From Flavobacterium fontis (GTDB lineage: Bacteria; Bacteroidota; Bacteroidia; Flavobacteriales; Flavobacteriaceae): a stretch of 64,000 bases of DNA. Where the stretch lies: the NCBI RefSeq assembly GCF_900129405.1, contig NZ_FQVQ01000001.1:1-64000 (forward strand), given 5' to 3'. The position numbers and the translations under genes were made by a program. Positions 53,370 to 62,789 of the stretch are shown here, piece after piece. The notes beneath the pieces were generated by a model. The model was not told where the DNA came from and did not search any database. It saw only the letters and a list, made by a program, of their open reading frames with translations. Each line of letters opens with the position of its first letter. Position 1 is the first letter of the stretch.

Positions 53370-53545
53370 TTAGGCGTTTCCCCTCAATGAATGTGGGCTT
53401 TTCGTATCCAGCTCCCTTCTTCGGGGCCGGGTGTTCGGGAGTCGCTTCCCGATATTTTTTTCGTTTTTCAAAAGCAGCGTATCTTCGGGAGAGCTCCAAC
53501 AATCCCTCACCCCCTAACGCAGCCTGTCTACAATGAAACCTATTT
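53370..53545. repeat. Degenerate Bacteroidetes-type intergenic repeat (tentative)
   Basis: The stretch begins with TTTAGGCGTTTCCCC and ends near CAATCCCTCACCCCCTAACGC, with GC-rich CTCCC and TCGGGGCCGGG blocks in between. This resembles, from memory, an intergenic element of Flavobacterium and Chryseobacterium that begins GGGCGTT and ends CAATCCCTAACGC. Base composition is clearly higher in G+C than the flanks. No supported gene lies in it. Confidence 0.35.
53435..53465 (+). terminator. Hairpin with T-run after the rpiB operon
   Basis: TCGGGA (53435-53440) and TCCCGA (53447-53452) form a perfect 6-bp stem with a 6-nt loop, followed by TATTTTTTTCGTTTTT. It is inside the repeat-like stretch and may act as terminator of rpiB and the membrane protein. 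Confidence 0.6.
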
Positions 53546-53649
53546 TATCCTTTGGATTTTCGTTTTTCTCGCCCGCTTTTTTATGTACATTTAGCCCCTA
53601 AATTAGTATTCTTTTTTTCAAACGTAGAAAGGCGTTTGTTCGCATTTGT

Positions 53650-55782
53650 ATGAACAATATTTCTTTTATTCAAACTCATTTACAGCTTCCTGAAGTCGCA
53701 GCCAAAAACATTGAAGCAGCGCTACAATTGCTCGCCGAAGATTGTACCATTCCGTTTATTGCCCGCTATCGAAAAGACAAAACCGGCAACCTGGATGAGG
53801 TCGTGCTCGAAAAAATTGCCAAATTCAAAAAGCAGTACGACGAACTTATGAAGCGCAAGGAGAGTATTTTGGCTAGTATCGCCGAACAAGGGCAGTTACA
53901 TCCCGAACTGAAAGCCAAAATTGAAAACAGTTTTGACAGTAGTGAGCTTGAGGATTTGTATTTGCCCTACAAAAAAAAGAAGAAAACCAAAGCCGATATC
54001 GCTCGCGAAAACGGGTTGGAACCGCTCGCCAAAATTATCATGGCACAAAACACCGACGACATTGAGTATTTGGCTTCCAAATATTTGAATAAAAATGTGG
54101 TCAACGAAGACGAGGCCCTACAAGGTGCGCGCGACATTATTGCCGAATGGATCAACGAAAACCTGTTTGTTCGTAAACAACTGCGGCGTCAATTTCAACG
54201 GCAAGCGGTGATTACAACCAAGGTGGTAAAAGGCAAAGATACCGATGAAAACGCCCAAAAATTTACCCAGTATTTTGATTGGTCTGAACCCTTATCCAAA
54301 GCACCTTCCCATCGTTTATTGGCCATGTTACGCGCCGAAGCCGAAGGCTATATCAAGTTTTCCGTCACCCTCGACAAAGACGAAGCCCTCCAAAGGGTAG
54401 AGGAAGCCATCATCAAACGCGACAACGATACCACGCCCCATTTAAAATTAGCCATCAAAGACAGTTACAAACGGTTGTTAGAACCCGCGATTTCCAACGA
54501 AACCTTACAAGAGGCCAAACAAAAAGCCGATGCCAAAGCGATTGCCGTTTTTGCTGAAAATTTACGGCAGTTGTTACTCGCCTCGCCATTGGGTGAAAAG
54601 CGCGTTTTGGCGATCGATCCAGGCTTCCGAACCGGATGTAAAGTGGTTTGTTTGGATGAGAAAGGCGATTTGTTGTATAACGAAACGATTTATCCGCATG
54701 CGCCCCAACACGAAACAGCCATGGCGATGAAAAAAATAAAATCCATGGTCAATGCTTACAACATTGAAGCGATTTCTATTGGCAACGGAACAGCGAGTCG
54801 GGAAACGGAGTTTTTTATCAAAAAAATCGCTTTCGATAAACCCGTTCAGGTTTTTGTGGTCTCCGAAGCTGGGGCATCGGTCTACTCAGCAAGTAAAATC
54901 GCCCGAGAAGAGTTTCCCAATTACGATGTCACCGTGCGGGGTTCGGTCTCCATCGGACGCCGGTTGTGCGATCCCTTGGCCGAATTGGTCAAAATCGATC
55001 CTAAGTCGATTGGCGTGGGACAATACCAACACGATGTCGATCAAGTGAAGTTAAAGGAAGAGCTCGATAATACCGTAATTCGATGTGTGAATGCCGTGGG
55101 AATCAATATCAATACGGCGAGCAAATCGCTGCTGAGTTATGTGAGCGGTATCGGGGAAAAAATGGCCGAGAATATCGTGAAATTTCGCTCCGAAAACGGA
55201 CCCTTTCAAGATCGTAATCAATTAAAAAAAGTCCCTCGTTTGGGCGATAAAGCCTTTCAACAAGCCGCGGCTTTTATTCGCATTAAAGACGGGAAAAATC
55301 CTTTGGATAATTCGGCGGTACATCCCGAGTCGTATAAAGTAGTCGAGAAAATGGCCAACGACTTAGGAATTCAAGTAGGCGAGTTGATTGCCAACAAAGC
55401 CAAGATTGCCCAAATTAAGCCCGAGCAATATGTCAACGACACGGTGGGAATTCTTGGGGTAAAAGATATTTTAAAAGAATTGGAAAAACCCGGATTGGAT
55501 CCGCGAAAAGCCGCGAAGGTATTTGAATTTGACCCCAACGTAAAAACGCTGCACGATTTGCGTTCGGGAATGATTTTACCTGGGATTGTAAATAACATTA
55601 CTGCCTTTGGTTGCTTTGTTGACCTGGGAATTAAAGAAAGTGGTTTGGTGCATATTTCCCAATTAAAAGACGGCTTTGTCTCCGATGTCAATGAAGTCGT
55701 CAAAATGCACCAACATGTTCAGGTAAAAGTCTTGGAGGTTGATGAGGTTCGAAAACGCATTCAACTGACCATGGTGTTATAA
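53650..55782 (+). CDS. tex: Tex-family RNA-binding transcription accessory protein
   Basis: A 710-residue protein. The N-terminal helical domain carries IPFIARYRKDKTGNLDEVVLE. A YqgF-like RNase H domain follows (AIDPGFRTGCKVVCLDEKG), then a helix-hairpin-helix pair (NINTASKSLLSYVSGIGEKMAENIVKFR) and a C-terminal S1 domain (GMILPGIVNNITAFGCFVDLGI). Tex binds nucleic acids and contributes to transcription and antibiotic or stress tolerance in several bacteria. A strong terminator follows. Confidence 0.95.
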   Translation: MNNISFIQTHLQLPEVAAKNIEAALQLLAEDCTIPFIARYRKDKTGNLDEVVLEKIAKFKKQYDELMKRKESILASIAEQGQLHPELKAKIENSFDSSELEDLYLPYKKKKKTKADIARENGLEPLAKIIMAQNTDDIEYLASKYLNKNVVNEDEALQGARDIIAEWINENLFVRKQLRRQFQRQAVITTKVVKGKDTDENAQKFTQYFDWSEPLSKAPSHRLLAMLRAEAEGYIKFSVTLDKDEALQRVEEAIIKRDNDTTPHLKLAIKDSYKRLLEPAISNETLQEAKQKADAKAIAVFAENLRQLLLASPLGEKRVLAIDPGFRTGCKVVCLDEKGDLLYNETIYPHAPQHETAMAMKKIKSMVNAYNIEAISIGNGTASRETEFFIKKIAFDKPVQVFVVSEAGASVYSASKIAREEFPNYDVTVRGSVSIGRRLCDPLAELVKIDPKSIGVGQYQHDVDQVKLKEELDNTVIRCVNAVGININTASKSLLSYVSGIGEKMAENIVKFRSENGPFQDRNQLKKVPRLGDKAFQQAAAFIRIKDGKNPLDNSAVHPESYKVVEKMANDLGIQVGELIANKAKIAQIKPEQYVNDTVGILGVKDILKELEKPGLDPRKAAKVFEFDPNVKTLHDLRSGMILPGIVNNITAFGCFVDLGIKESGLVHISQLKDGFVSDVNEVVKMHQHVQVKVLEVDEVRKRIQLTMVL

Positions 55783-55786
55783 AAGC

Positions 55787-55828
55787 AATAATCCCAAATT
55801 CGAAACCGAACTTGGGATTATTTTTTTT
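55787..55828 (+). terminator. Intrinsic terminator of tex
   Basis: AATAATCCCAA (55787-55797) and TTGGGATTATT (55812-55822) form an 11-bp stem followed by a run of T, starting 5 bp after the tex stop. Confidence 0.9.
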
Positions 55829-55947
55829 GCAGTTCTATAGGATTAAAACTGCAATTGGGAACAAAATAGTATGTTCTTCTTCATAGCAAGCAATAATAAG
55901 ATGCAAACCAAAGAAAAGGGTTGCGTGAAAAAATAAAAAAAGTGAAA

Positions 55948-55982
55948 AAAAAATCACTGCTGATGAAAACAGTGATTTTTTA
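55948..55982 (-). terminator. Intrinsic terminator of tatA
   Basis: AAATCACTG (55951-55959) and CAGTGATTT (55970-55978) form a 9-bp stem with A-rich and T-rich flanks on both sides, so it can stop transcription in either direction. It lies 40 bp after the tatA stop. Confidence 0.8.
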
Positions 55983-56017
55983 TAAAGAACAAGTCGTTGT
56001 GATGTAGCGTCAGGAGA

Positions 56018-56197
56018 CTATTTATTTTCTTCTGTCTTGGTTTCAGCTTTTGTTTTATCTTCTCCTTTGGCAGCGTCTTTAAATTCTTTAACACCAGCGC
56101 CCAATCCTTTCATTAATTCCGGAATTTTTCGACCTCCGAATAATAACAAAACAATCACAAGGATGACAATAATTTCGGGCATTCCTAATCTTCCCAT
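56018..56197 (-). CDS. tatA: Sec-independent translocase subunit TatA
   Basis: TatA forms the protein-conducting part of the twin-arginine translocation system for folded proteins. The 59-residue protein has the single membrane helix ([22 protein letters not shown]), the [14 protein letters not shown] hinge and amphipathic helix typical of TatA/E, and a charged lysine- and glutamate-rich tail. The frame is short and is easily missed. tatB and tatC are not adjacent. Confidence 0.93.
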   Translation of the reverse strand: MGRLGMPEIIVILVIVLLLFGGRKIPELMKGLGAGVKEFKDAAKGEDKTKAETKTEENK

Positions 56198-56330
56198 AAC
56201 GTATTTAATTAGTGCTTTCGCAGTTATTCATATTTGTTTAGGTTACAAAGGTACGTAAAAAATAAAACGATGAAGGTTTTCTAACAAAGATTTCACGTTA
56301 AAGTATCCGCTTTTCACCGCTGAATTTGGT

Positions 56331-56338
56331 TATATTTG
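56331..56338 (+). promoter_or_regulatory. Putative -7 promoter core of the membrane protein-GH3 operon
   Basis: TATATTTG ends 18 bp before the ATG at 56357. It overlaps the alternative upstream TTG at 56336. Confidence 0.45.
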
Positions 56339-56356
56339 TTGCATCAAACGCTCCGT

Positions 56357-56860
56357 ATGTCAGCCAAAAAATTAAAAAAAGAACGGCTCAAAAAGCACCT
56401 GTTTACCAAAAACAGGCTTGTGATCTTAAATGACGATACGTTTGAGGAGATTTTTTCACTTCGACTTACGTTGATGAATGTGTTTGTGGTCGCGGGTGTT
56501 GGTGCCATTTTGATCATTTTTGTGACTACGTTTATCATTGCCTTTACGCCGCTTCGCGAATATATTCCTGGGTATCCTTCTACCGAATTAAAACGTAACG
56601 CTACCGAATTAGCGTTAAAATCAGACTCGTTGGAATTTGCTATCAAAAAAAACGAAGCGTACTTGCAGTCAATTCAGAAAGTGCTGAACGGGAATTTAGA
56701 ATATGCCAAAGTCAATAAGGATTCTATTTTAGCCATTGCAGTGGATACCCTCCCTGATTTAGAATTGACACCTTCCGAAAAAGAAATGGAACTGCGCCGT
56801 GAAGTGGAACAGGAGGAGCAAAAATCACCTGTCAAACCGTCTCAAAAAGGAAAAAAATAA
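56357..56860 (+). CDS. Single-pass membrane protein with coiled coil, M23-peptidase-like N-terminus
   Basis: A 167-residue protein from the ATG at 56357. A basic cytoplasmic start (MSAKKLKKERLKKHLFTKNRL) precedes one membrane helix at about 50-72 (FVVAGVGAILIIFVTTFIIAF), then a helical extracytoplasmic part and a charged tail. This resembles the N-terminal, membrane-anchored part of Bacteroidetes M23 (LytM) peptidases, but there is no catalytic HxGxD / HxH domain. It overlaps the GH3 gene by one base. Confidence 0.75.
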   Translation: MSAKKLKKERLKKHLFTKNRLVILNDDTFEEIFSLRLTLMNVFVVAGVGAILIIFVTTFIIAFTPLREYIPGYPSTELKRNATELALKSDSLEFAIKKNEAYLQSIQKVLNGNLEYAKVNKDSILAIAVDTLPDLELTPSEKEMELRREVEQEEQKSPVKPSQKGKK

Positions 56861-58347
56861 TGTCGTTAAAATCATTTGCCGCCCGACTTTTGGCCTACAA
56901 AGTGCATCGAGACACCCAAAAATGGGCGCAAAATCCGGTAGCAACCCAGCAAAACGTTTTCCGTCAATTGATTGCTCAAGCGCAACAGACCGCTTTTGGA
57001 AAAGACCACCATTTTGACACCATACATTCCCATGCCGACTTTGTCAAACAGGTTCCCATTCGCGACTATGAACAATTAAAACCCTATGTTGACCGCGTGG
57101 TGCAAGGGGAAGAGCACGTTCTTTGGAAAGGAAAGCCTCTTTATTTTGCTAAAACGTCGGGGACAACATCGGGGGCCAAGTACATTCCTCTAACCAAGGA
57201 ATCCATGCCGTTTCATATCCAAGCGGCCCGAAATGCCATTTTGAGTTATATCCACGAAACAGGTAAAGCCGATTTTGTTGATGGAAAAATGATTTTTCTG
57301 CAAGGAAGTCCGGAGTTGGAGTCCAAAAACGGCATTCAACTGGGCCGACTTTCGGGTATAGTAGCGCATTATGTACCTAAGTATTTACAACGCAACCGCT
57401 TGCCTAGCTGGGAAACCAACTGCATTGACGATTGGGAAACCAAAGTAGATGCGATTGTTCAGGAAACGATGACCCAAAACATGACGGTAATTTCTGGGAT
57501 TCCGAGTTGGGTTCAAATGTATTTTGAAAAACTCGTTCAAGTGTCAGGAAAACCTGTAGGCACGCTGTTTCCCCATTTTAATCTGTTTATTTATGGCGGT
57601 GTCAATTACGAACCGTACCGTGCGAAATTTGAACAATTGATGGGACGAGAAGTAGATTCCATTGAACTTTTTCCCGCTTCTGAAGGGTTTTTTGCCTACC
57701 AAGATTCACAAACCGAAAAAGGCATGTTGTTGCTGTTGAATTCGGGAATCTTTTATGAGTTTGTGAAGGCGGATGAATTTTTCACTCCAAATCCCATTCG
57801 CTACACCATTGGCGAGGTCGAATTGGGTGTAAATTATGTGCTTTTACTTTCTACCAATGCAGGGTTATGGGCCTACAATATTGGCGACACGGTTCAATTT
57901 ACCAGTTTACAACCCTATCGTGTGATTGTCTCGGGTAGGTTGAAACATTTCATTTCGGCTTTTGGGGAACACGTTATTGGGAAAGAAGTAGAGGAGGCTT
58001 TGCGTCAAGCGGTGGAGGGAACTTCGGTTCGAATCAATGAATTTACTGTAGCCCCGCAAATTACGCCTCAGGAAGGATTGCCGTATCACGAGTGGTTGAT
58101 AGAATTTGAACAACTTCCCGATAATTTGAATGAATTTGCGTTAAAAATCGACCACGCCATGCGCCAACAAAATGTGTACTATGACGATTTAATTGCTGGC
58201 AATGTATTGCGAACTGTGGTTATCACGCCAGTAGCGCCCAACGGTTTTCAAGCCTATATGAAGTCCATCGGGAAATTGGGAGGCCAAAACAAACTTCCGC
58301 GCTTAAGTAATGATCGCACGATTGCTGATCAATTGCCCTTGTTATGA
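56860..58347 (+). CDS. GH3-family protein (acyl-adenylating type)
   Basis: A 495-residue protein. KTSGTTSGAKYIPLT is the GH3/adenylating P-loop-like motif, and IPSWVQMYFEKL, FIYGGVNYEPY and EFTVAPQITP are further family segments. Plant GH3 proteins join amino acids to acyl acids such as auxin; the bacterial members in Bacteroidetes have no established substrate. Translation is coupled to both neighbours (1-bp overlap upstream, ATGA overlap downstream). Confidence 0.9.
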   Translation: MSLKSFAARLLAYKVHRDTQKWAQNPVATQQNVFRQLIAQAQQTAFGKDHHFDTIHSHADFVKQVPIRDYEQLKPYVDRVVQGEEHVLWKGKPLYFAKTSGTTSGAKYIPLTKESMPFHIQAARNAILSYIHETGKADFVDGKMIFLQGSPELESKNGIQLGRLSGIVAHYVPKYLQRNRLPSWETNCIDDWETKVDAIVQETMTQNMTVISGIPSWVQMYFEKLVQVSGKPVGTLFPHFNLFIYGGVNYEPYRAKFEQLMGREVDSIELFPASEGFFAYQDSQTEKGMLLLLNSGIFYEFVKADEFFTPNPIRYTIGEVELGVNYVLLLSTNAGLWAYNIGDTVQFTSLQPYRVIVSGRLKHFISAFGEHVIGKEVEEALRQAVEGTSVRINEFTVAPQITPQEGLPYHEWLIEFEQLPDNLNEFALKIDHAMRQQNVYYDDLIAGNVLRTVVITPVAPNGFQAYMKSIGKLGGQNKLPRLSNDRTIADQLPLL

Positions 58348-59216
58348 AAAAAATACTATTCCTACTTGTAATTCCTGTAGTTGCCCTGGCCCAAGTTAAA
58401 GGTGTGGTCAAAGATAGCCTTTCGGGGCAGCCTATTCCGTATGTAACCCTTTGGGTAGAAGGCGAACAAATGGCTGCTACCACTGAATTTGACGGCACCT
58501 ACGAATTACCTTCCCTTAGTTTGGGAAAAACCATTGTGTTTTCCTCGGTGGGTTATACCAAAAAACGAGTGACCGCCGAACACGCCCAAACGGTTCTTTT
58601 ATCGCCCGAGGAATACCTTTTGGAGGAAGTAGTGATTGCGGGTCAAAAAAACACGAAGTTGCTCGAAATAGGCATTCGTAAAAAATCGATTTATCAAGCG
58701 TTTGATAATGGTCCCAAAATTGAGACCAAGTTTTTCCCGTATTTGCAAGCCTATACCAAAACAAAATACATTAAAAAAGTTCGCCTTCAAACCGATTGCC
58801 GTATCGAAGATGCGTTGGTTAAACTTCATTTTTTTGCCGTGGATGAAAAGGGAGCGCCCGGAGCGGAGCTGCTCAAGAAAGACCTTTTGGTTACGGTAAA
58901 AAAGGGAGTCATGTACACCACGGTCGATCTGTCGGATTGGAATATGGTGATGCCCAAAAACGGACTCTTTGTGGGATTTGAAAAGTTGTTAATCGAACGG
59001 AATAAAGAGGAAAAAACCATTGTCGACCCCAATTCAGGAACAACCCGTATCCAGCGAAAATATTACCCTTTTTTGTTGTATGCATACATTGAAGCCCCAT
59101 TTCAATGGACATACCAAGAGGGCGAGTGGCAGAAAAAGGTTCCAAGCGATACGAACGATCCGTCGGCAACACTGATGATACTCGAACCTTCCATTTCCCT
59201 TATTCTGTCCAACTAA
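58344..59216 (+). CDS. Carboxypeptidase-like regulatory-domain exported protein
   Basis: A 290-residue protein with a signal peptide (ILFLLVIPVVALAQ). Residues about 18-95 form a CarboxypepD_reg-like domain (VKGVVKDSLSGQPIPYVTLWV, TTEFDGTYELPSLSLG), as seen at the N-terminus of SusC/TonB-dependent receptors. The rest is not a barrel, so this is probably a separate surface or periplasmic protein. Third gene of the membrane protein-GH3 operon. Confidence 0.85.
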   Translation: MKKILFLLVIPVVALAQVKGVVKDSLSGQPIPYVTLWVEGEQMAATTEFDGTYELPSLSLGKTIVFSSVGYTKKRVTAEHAQTVLLSPEEYLLEEVVIAGQKNTKLLEIGIRKKSIYQAFDNGPKIETKFFPYLQAYTKTKYIKKVRLQTDCRIEDALVKLHFFAVDEKGAPGAELLKKDLLVTVKKGVMYTTVDLSDWNMVMPKNGLFVGFEKLLIERNKEEKTIVDPNSGTTRIQRKYYPFLLYAYIEAPFQWTYQEGEWQKKVPSDTNDPSATLMILEPSISLILSN

Positions 59217-59228
59217 ATCCAAAATCAT

Positions 59229-59236
59229 TACCTTTG
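59229..59236 (+). promoter_or_regulatory. Putative -7 promoter core of the DUF6909-like gene
   Basis: TACCTTTG ends 21 bp before the ATG at 59258. Confidence 0.45.
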
Positions 59237-59257
59237 CGGGTTAGTAAAACCTATTGA

Positions 59258-60946
59258 ATGAAAGAAATTAAAAACATTTCGCGCTCCAGAGCGCAAGAGT
59301 CCTCGGCAGCTATCGAGCGACTGTACATTACCATGCGTCACCTTTTCAACCGGGGTTTTTATAAACCGATGGGAGTATCGGGTGACACCTTACGAGAAGC
59401 ATTGCTTCAACTTCGCCCCGAGATTTATGGCAGTATTGCCGAAGAAAAAGTAGAATTAAACGGATTATTGTATGTAATTGAGCGTTTGCCGATTGGCATT
59501 GAAGAGTGCCGGTACATCAATTTAACTTCCGATGAAGGGTATTCCAAATCGCATTTCAAAGCGATCATTCCTCCCAAACGTCGTCGCAATTGTTACCGCA
59601 TTGACGCCGAACAGATGAATGTGGAAATCACCCGCGGACGTTCCGATATTTATGATATTTTAACCCATTTGACTTTTATTTTTATTGAATCGCATAAAAT
59701 CAAAGATCGGGTATTGTTGGATGAGTTTGAAGTTGAGGTTACCCGCGATTGGAAGAAATTGGAACAAGCGGTACTTCAGGGAAAAAAGTTAACTCAGATT
59801 GAAAAAGAAGTTGCCATTTCTCATGCGGCGAATATATTAGGACGAAGTTTTTCAGAAGTATTGGCCATTTACGATGCCTTTGCCATTCCTGAAAAACCCG
59901 ATCGTTTTTTACATGTGATTTATTGGCTGGGAAAATTGGCCATCGAAGAAGCAGTAGATAACAACAAGCGTACGATTACGTTTAGTCCCATTTTGCGGGA
60001 ACGATTGGGACACCACATTCACGGAGAAATTTGGGCCAATACCATCAAACAAACCTTGGATGACAACGGTTTGATTCAGCGGCCTATCCATATTATCAGT
60101 GCCAACATGCACAGTGTCATGAATTCGATTTATGCGCAAACGGTTATCGGAAGTAAGTACAAAGAGCAATCGGAATATGCGATTTATGAAGATTTGAGTG
60201 CTTCCGAAAACAAGGAACTCCGTAAAAAAGTGGAAGAATATGCCTTGAAAAATGGTATGATTTCGCTACCCGATACCTCAGGAACCAATATTGATGTTCA
60301 AGTCTTTGATACTGCAAAAATAGATTGGAAAAAATCCAATTTCCCGAACGTAAAATTTAAAGGGGAGGCGCCTGTCATTATTGTTATGGATTATGCCTTT
60401 GGGGAGCAAGCTTTTGAAACTATTGACGAATTGTTGAAACCCTATAAATCGGGGAAAGAGAAGCTTTTCTTGAATGTAGAATCGGTTTCAATTATGGGTA
60501 AAGCTGGAATCTTGGAAGGCGGCAAAGGCGATATTATGATTCCGAATGCCCACATCAACGAGGGTACGGCAGACAACTATCCTTTTGACAATGAGTTGAC
60601 CAAAGAACTGTTTGAGGGCCACGGAATACCTGTGTATGCGGGACCGATGATTACGGTTTTGGGAACTTCCTTACAGAATAAAGATTTATTGAAATTTTTC
60701 CACGAGTCGACTTGGGGCGCAATCGGTTTGGAGATGGAAGGCGCGTATTACCAAAAAGCCATTCAGTCGGCATCGCGTATACGCAAAAGCATTAATCCTA
60801 AGGTCAAAGTTCGATACGCTTACTACGCTTCCGATAATCCATTGGAGACAGGAAGCACGCTGGCTTCTGGAGGATTAGGAACCACAGGAGTGAAGCCTAC
60901 GTATTTGATTACCATTAAAATTTTAGAACAACTTTTTAACCAATAA
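59258..60946 (+). CDS. DUF6909-like protein with nucleoside-phosphorylase-type C-terminus
   Basis: A 562-residue protein without signal peptide. The N-terminal half has no recognised domain (AAIERLYITMRHLFNRGFYKPMG, NLTSDEGYSKSHFKAIIPPKRRR). The C-terminal half carries motifs of nucleoside phosphorylases and AMP nucleosidases: IPVYAGPMITVLGTSLQNKD and GAIGLEMEGAYYQKAI, where the EMEGA element holds the ribose-binding glutamate. I recall related Flavobacterium proteins named DUF6909. Activity on a nucleotide is likely but the substrate is unknown. It stands just before the polysaccharide genes. Confidence 0.75.
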   Translation: MKEIKNISRSRAQESSAAIERLYITMRHLFNRGFYKPMGVSGDTLREALLQLRPEIYGSIAEEKVELNGLLYVIERLPIGIEECRYINLTSDEGYSKSHFKAIIPPKRRRNCYRIDAEQMNVEITRGRSDIYDILTHLTFIFIESHKIKDRVLLDEFEVEVTRDWKKLEQAVLQGKKLTQIEKEVAISHAANILGRSFSEVLAIYDAFAIPEKPDRFLHVIYWLGKLAIEEAVDNNKRTITFSPILRERLGHHIHGEIWANTIKQTLDDNGLIQRPIHIISANMHSVMNSIYAQTVIGSKYKEQSEYAIYEDLSASENKELRKKVEEYALKNGMISLPDTSGTNIDVQVFDTAKIDWKKSNFPNVKFKGEAPVIIVMDYAFGEQAFETIDELLKPYKSGKEKLFLNVESVSIMGKAGILEGGKGDIMIPNAHINEGTADNYPFDNELTKELFEGHGIPVYAGPMITVLGTSLQNKDLLKFFHESTWGAIGLEMEGAYYQKAIQSASRIRKSINPKVKVRYAYYASDNPLETGSTLASGGLGTTGVKPTYLITIKILEQLFNQ

Positions 60947-60950
60947 CCGC

Positions 60951-61928
60951 ATGAGTACTACGCCACAACCCGTAGAGAGTAATGAAATCGACTTAGGAAT
61001 GATTTCCAAGAAAATCGGTTCCTTTTTTGAACAATTGGCCGTTTCACTGTTCAACATCCTCTTTTTTATCCGTCGAAACATTCTTGTTTTTATTGTTTTA
61101 GCGGTAGTAGGAGGGGGGTTAGGCTATTATTTGGACACCAAAATCAAGCTGTACAACCACCGCATTATTGTGAGTCCCAATTATTCTTCCACCGATTATT
61201 TGTATGCCAAAGTGGAATTATTGAACTCACGTATTTTGGAGGGCGACACGGTTTTTCTTAAAAACATTATCGGTATAAAAAAGCCGAAGTCGGTCACAAA
61301 TATTGAAATTCAACCGATAACAGATGTCTATAAGTTTATTGAAAACAACACCCAGAATTTTGAATTGTTGCGCTTATTTGCCGAAGATGGTGATTTGAAA
61401 AAAATTGTGCAAGAGAACATGACAAGCAAAAACTACCCTTTTCACCAAATCATGCTTACTACTAAGGGTGCCACAACTCGTGAAGAAACGGTTGAACCTA
61501 TATTAACTTTCCTTAATGATTCGGACTATTTTAAAAAGATTCAAAAAGAATACTTGCAAAATATTACGGTAAAAATGGTCGAAAACGACTCGTTAATTCA
61601 TCAAATTAATGGGTTTTTAAATGGGGTTTCAAAGTCGATTAACGGGTCACAAAAAAGTGACAAATTGGTTTATTACAATGAAAACACCCAGTTGAATGAT
61701 GTGATTAAAACCAAGGACGAATTGATTAATGAGCAAGGAAAACTTCGCATCGACTTGGTTACTTTAGACAAGATAGTTAAAGATAATTCCGTAGTTTTAA
61801 ATATCCTTAACAAGGAAGGCATCAACGGTAAAATGAAACTTGTTTTACCCTTGTTGTTCTTTTTCCTTTTCGGATTTGGTGCATTGGTCATTCGCTCTTA
61901 TAAAAAACGTAAAACCCTATTATCATGA
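60951..61928 (+). CDS. Wzz-like membrane protein of a surface polysaccharide locus
   Basis: A 325-residue protein with two membrane helices, one near the N-terminus ([20 protein letters not shown]) and one near the C-terminus ([18 protein letters not shown]), and a large periplasmic part between them. This is the polysaccharide co-polymerase (Wzz) layout, used to set chain length. Sequence similarity to classical Wzz is weak. It overlaps rfbA as ATGA and is 4 bp after the preceding gene. Confidence 0.75.
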   Translation: MSTTPQPVESNEIDLGMISKKIGSFFEQLAVSLFNILFFIRRNILVFIVLAVVGGGLGYYLDTKIKLYNHRIIVSPNYSSTDYLYAKVELLNSRILEGDTVFLKNIIGIKKPKSVTNIEIQPITDVYKFIENNTQNFELLRLFAEDGDLKKIVQENMTSKNYPFHQIMLTTKGATTREETVEPILTFLNDSDYFKKIQKEYLQNITVKMVENDSLIHQINGFLNGVSKSINGSQKSDKLVYYNENTQLNDVIKTKDELINEQGKLRIDLVTLDKIVKDNSVVLNILNKEGINGKMKLVLPLLFFFLFGFGALVIRSYKKRKTLLS

Positions 61929-62788
61929 AAGGTATCATCTTAGCTGGAGGTTCTGGAACCCGTTTACATCCTCTTACTTTAGCAGTATCAAAACAATTGA
62001 TGCCCATTTACGATAAACCGATGATTTATTATCCGTTGTCGACCTTAATGTGGGCGGGAATACGCGAGATATTAATTATTTCTACCCCTCATGATTTGCC
62101 TTTATTTCAGCAACTTTTAGGCGATGGAAAACGTTTAGGTTGTCGTTTTGAATACGCGGTTCAAGAACACCCCAACGGGTTGGCTGAGGCTTTTATTATT
62201 GGAAAAGAGTTTGTGGGCAATGATAAAGTCGCTCTGATTTTGGGAGACAATATCTTCTATGGTACGGGTTTGGCCGAATTATTACAGTCCAACAACGACC
62301 CCGACGGCGGGATTATTTATGCCTATCACGTGCATGATCCTGAGCGATATGGTGTTGTTGATTTTGATAAAAACGGGAACGTGCTCTCGATAGAAGAGAA
62401 GCCTGAACACCCGAAATCCAATTATGCTGTGCCGGGGATTTATTTTTACGATAATTCAGTATTGGATATTGCGGCCAACATTCAACCGAGTCCACGAGGC
62501 GAACTTGAAATTACCGATGTAAATAAAGAATATCTTAAACGCGGCAAGCTGAAAGTAAGCATACTTGATCGTGGCACCGCTTGGTTGGATACCGGAACTT
62601 TTCCTTCCCTAATGCAAGCGGGACAATTTGTGCAGGTGATTGAAGAACGCCAAGGGTTAAAAATAGGCGCCATCGAGGAAGCTGCTTATAAAATGGGCTT
62701 TATCAATGCCGAGGAATTACGAACAATCGCACAACCGCTTTTGAAAAGCGGCTACGGAACCCATTTAATTTCTATTTTATCTCAATAA
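61925..62788 (+). CDS. rfbA: Glucose-1-phosphate thymidylyltransferase
   Basis: First step of dTDP-L-rhamnose synthesis: dTTP plus glucose 1-phosphate gives dTDP-glucose. The 287-residue protein has the nucleotidyl-transferase signature [11 protein letters not shown] (8-18), [28 protein letters not shown] and [20 protein letters not shown]. Length is normal for RmlA. Order rfbA-rfbC-rfbD; rfbB is not within the window. Confidence 0.96.
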   Translation: MKGIILAGGSGTRLHPLTLAVSKQLMPIYDKPMIYYPLSTLMWAGIREILIISTPHDLPLFQQLLGDGKRLGCRFEYAVQEHPNGLAEAFIIGKEFVGNDKVALILGDNIFYGTGLAELLQSNNDPDGGIIYAYHVHDPERYGVVDFDKNGNVLSIEEKPEHPKSNYAVPGIYFYDNSVLDIAANIQPSPRGELEITDVNKEYLKRGKLKVSILDRGTAWLDTGTFPSLMQAGQFVQVIEERQGLKIGAIEEAAYKMGFINAEELRTIAQPLLKSGYGTHLISILSQ

Positions 62789-62789
62789 T

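Noticed and set aside
53296..53594. Small open frames in the rpiB-tex gap
   Set aside because: They have no recognisable domain or start signals and fall in repeat-like, GC-rich DNA.
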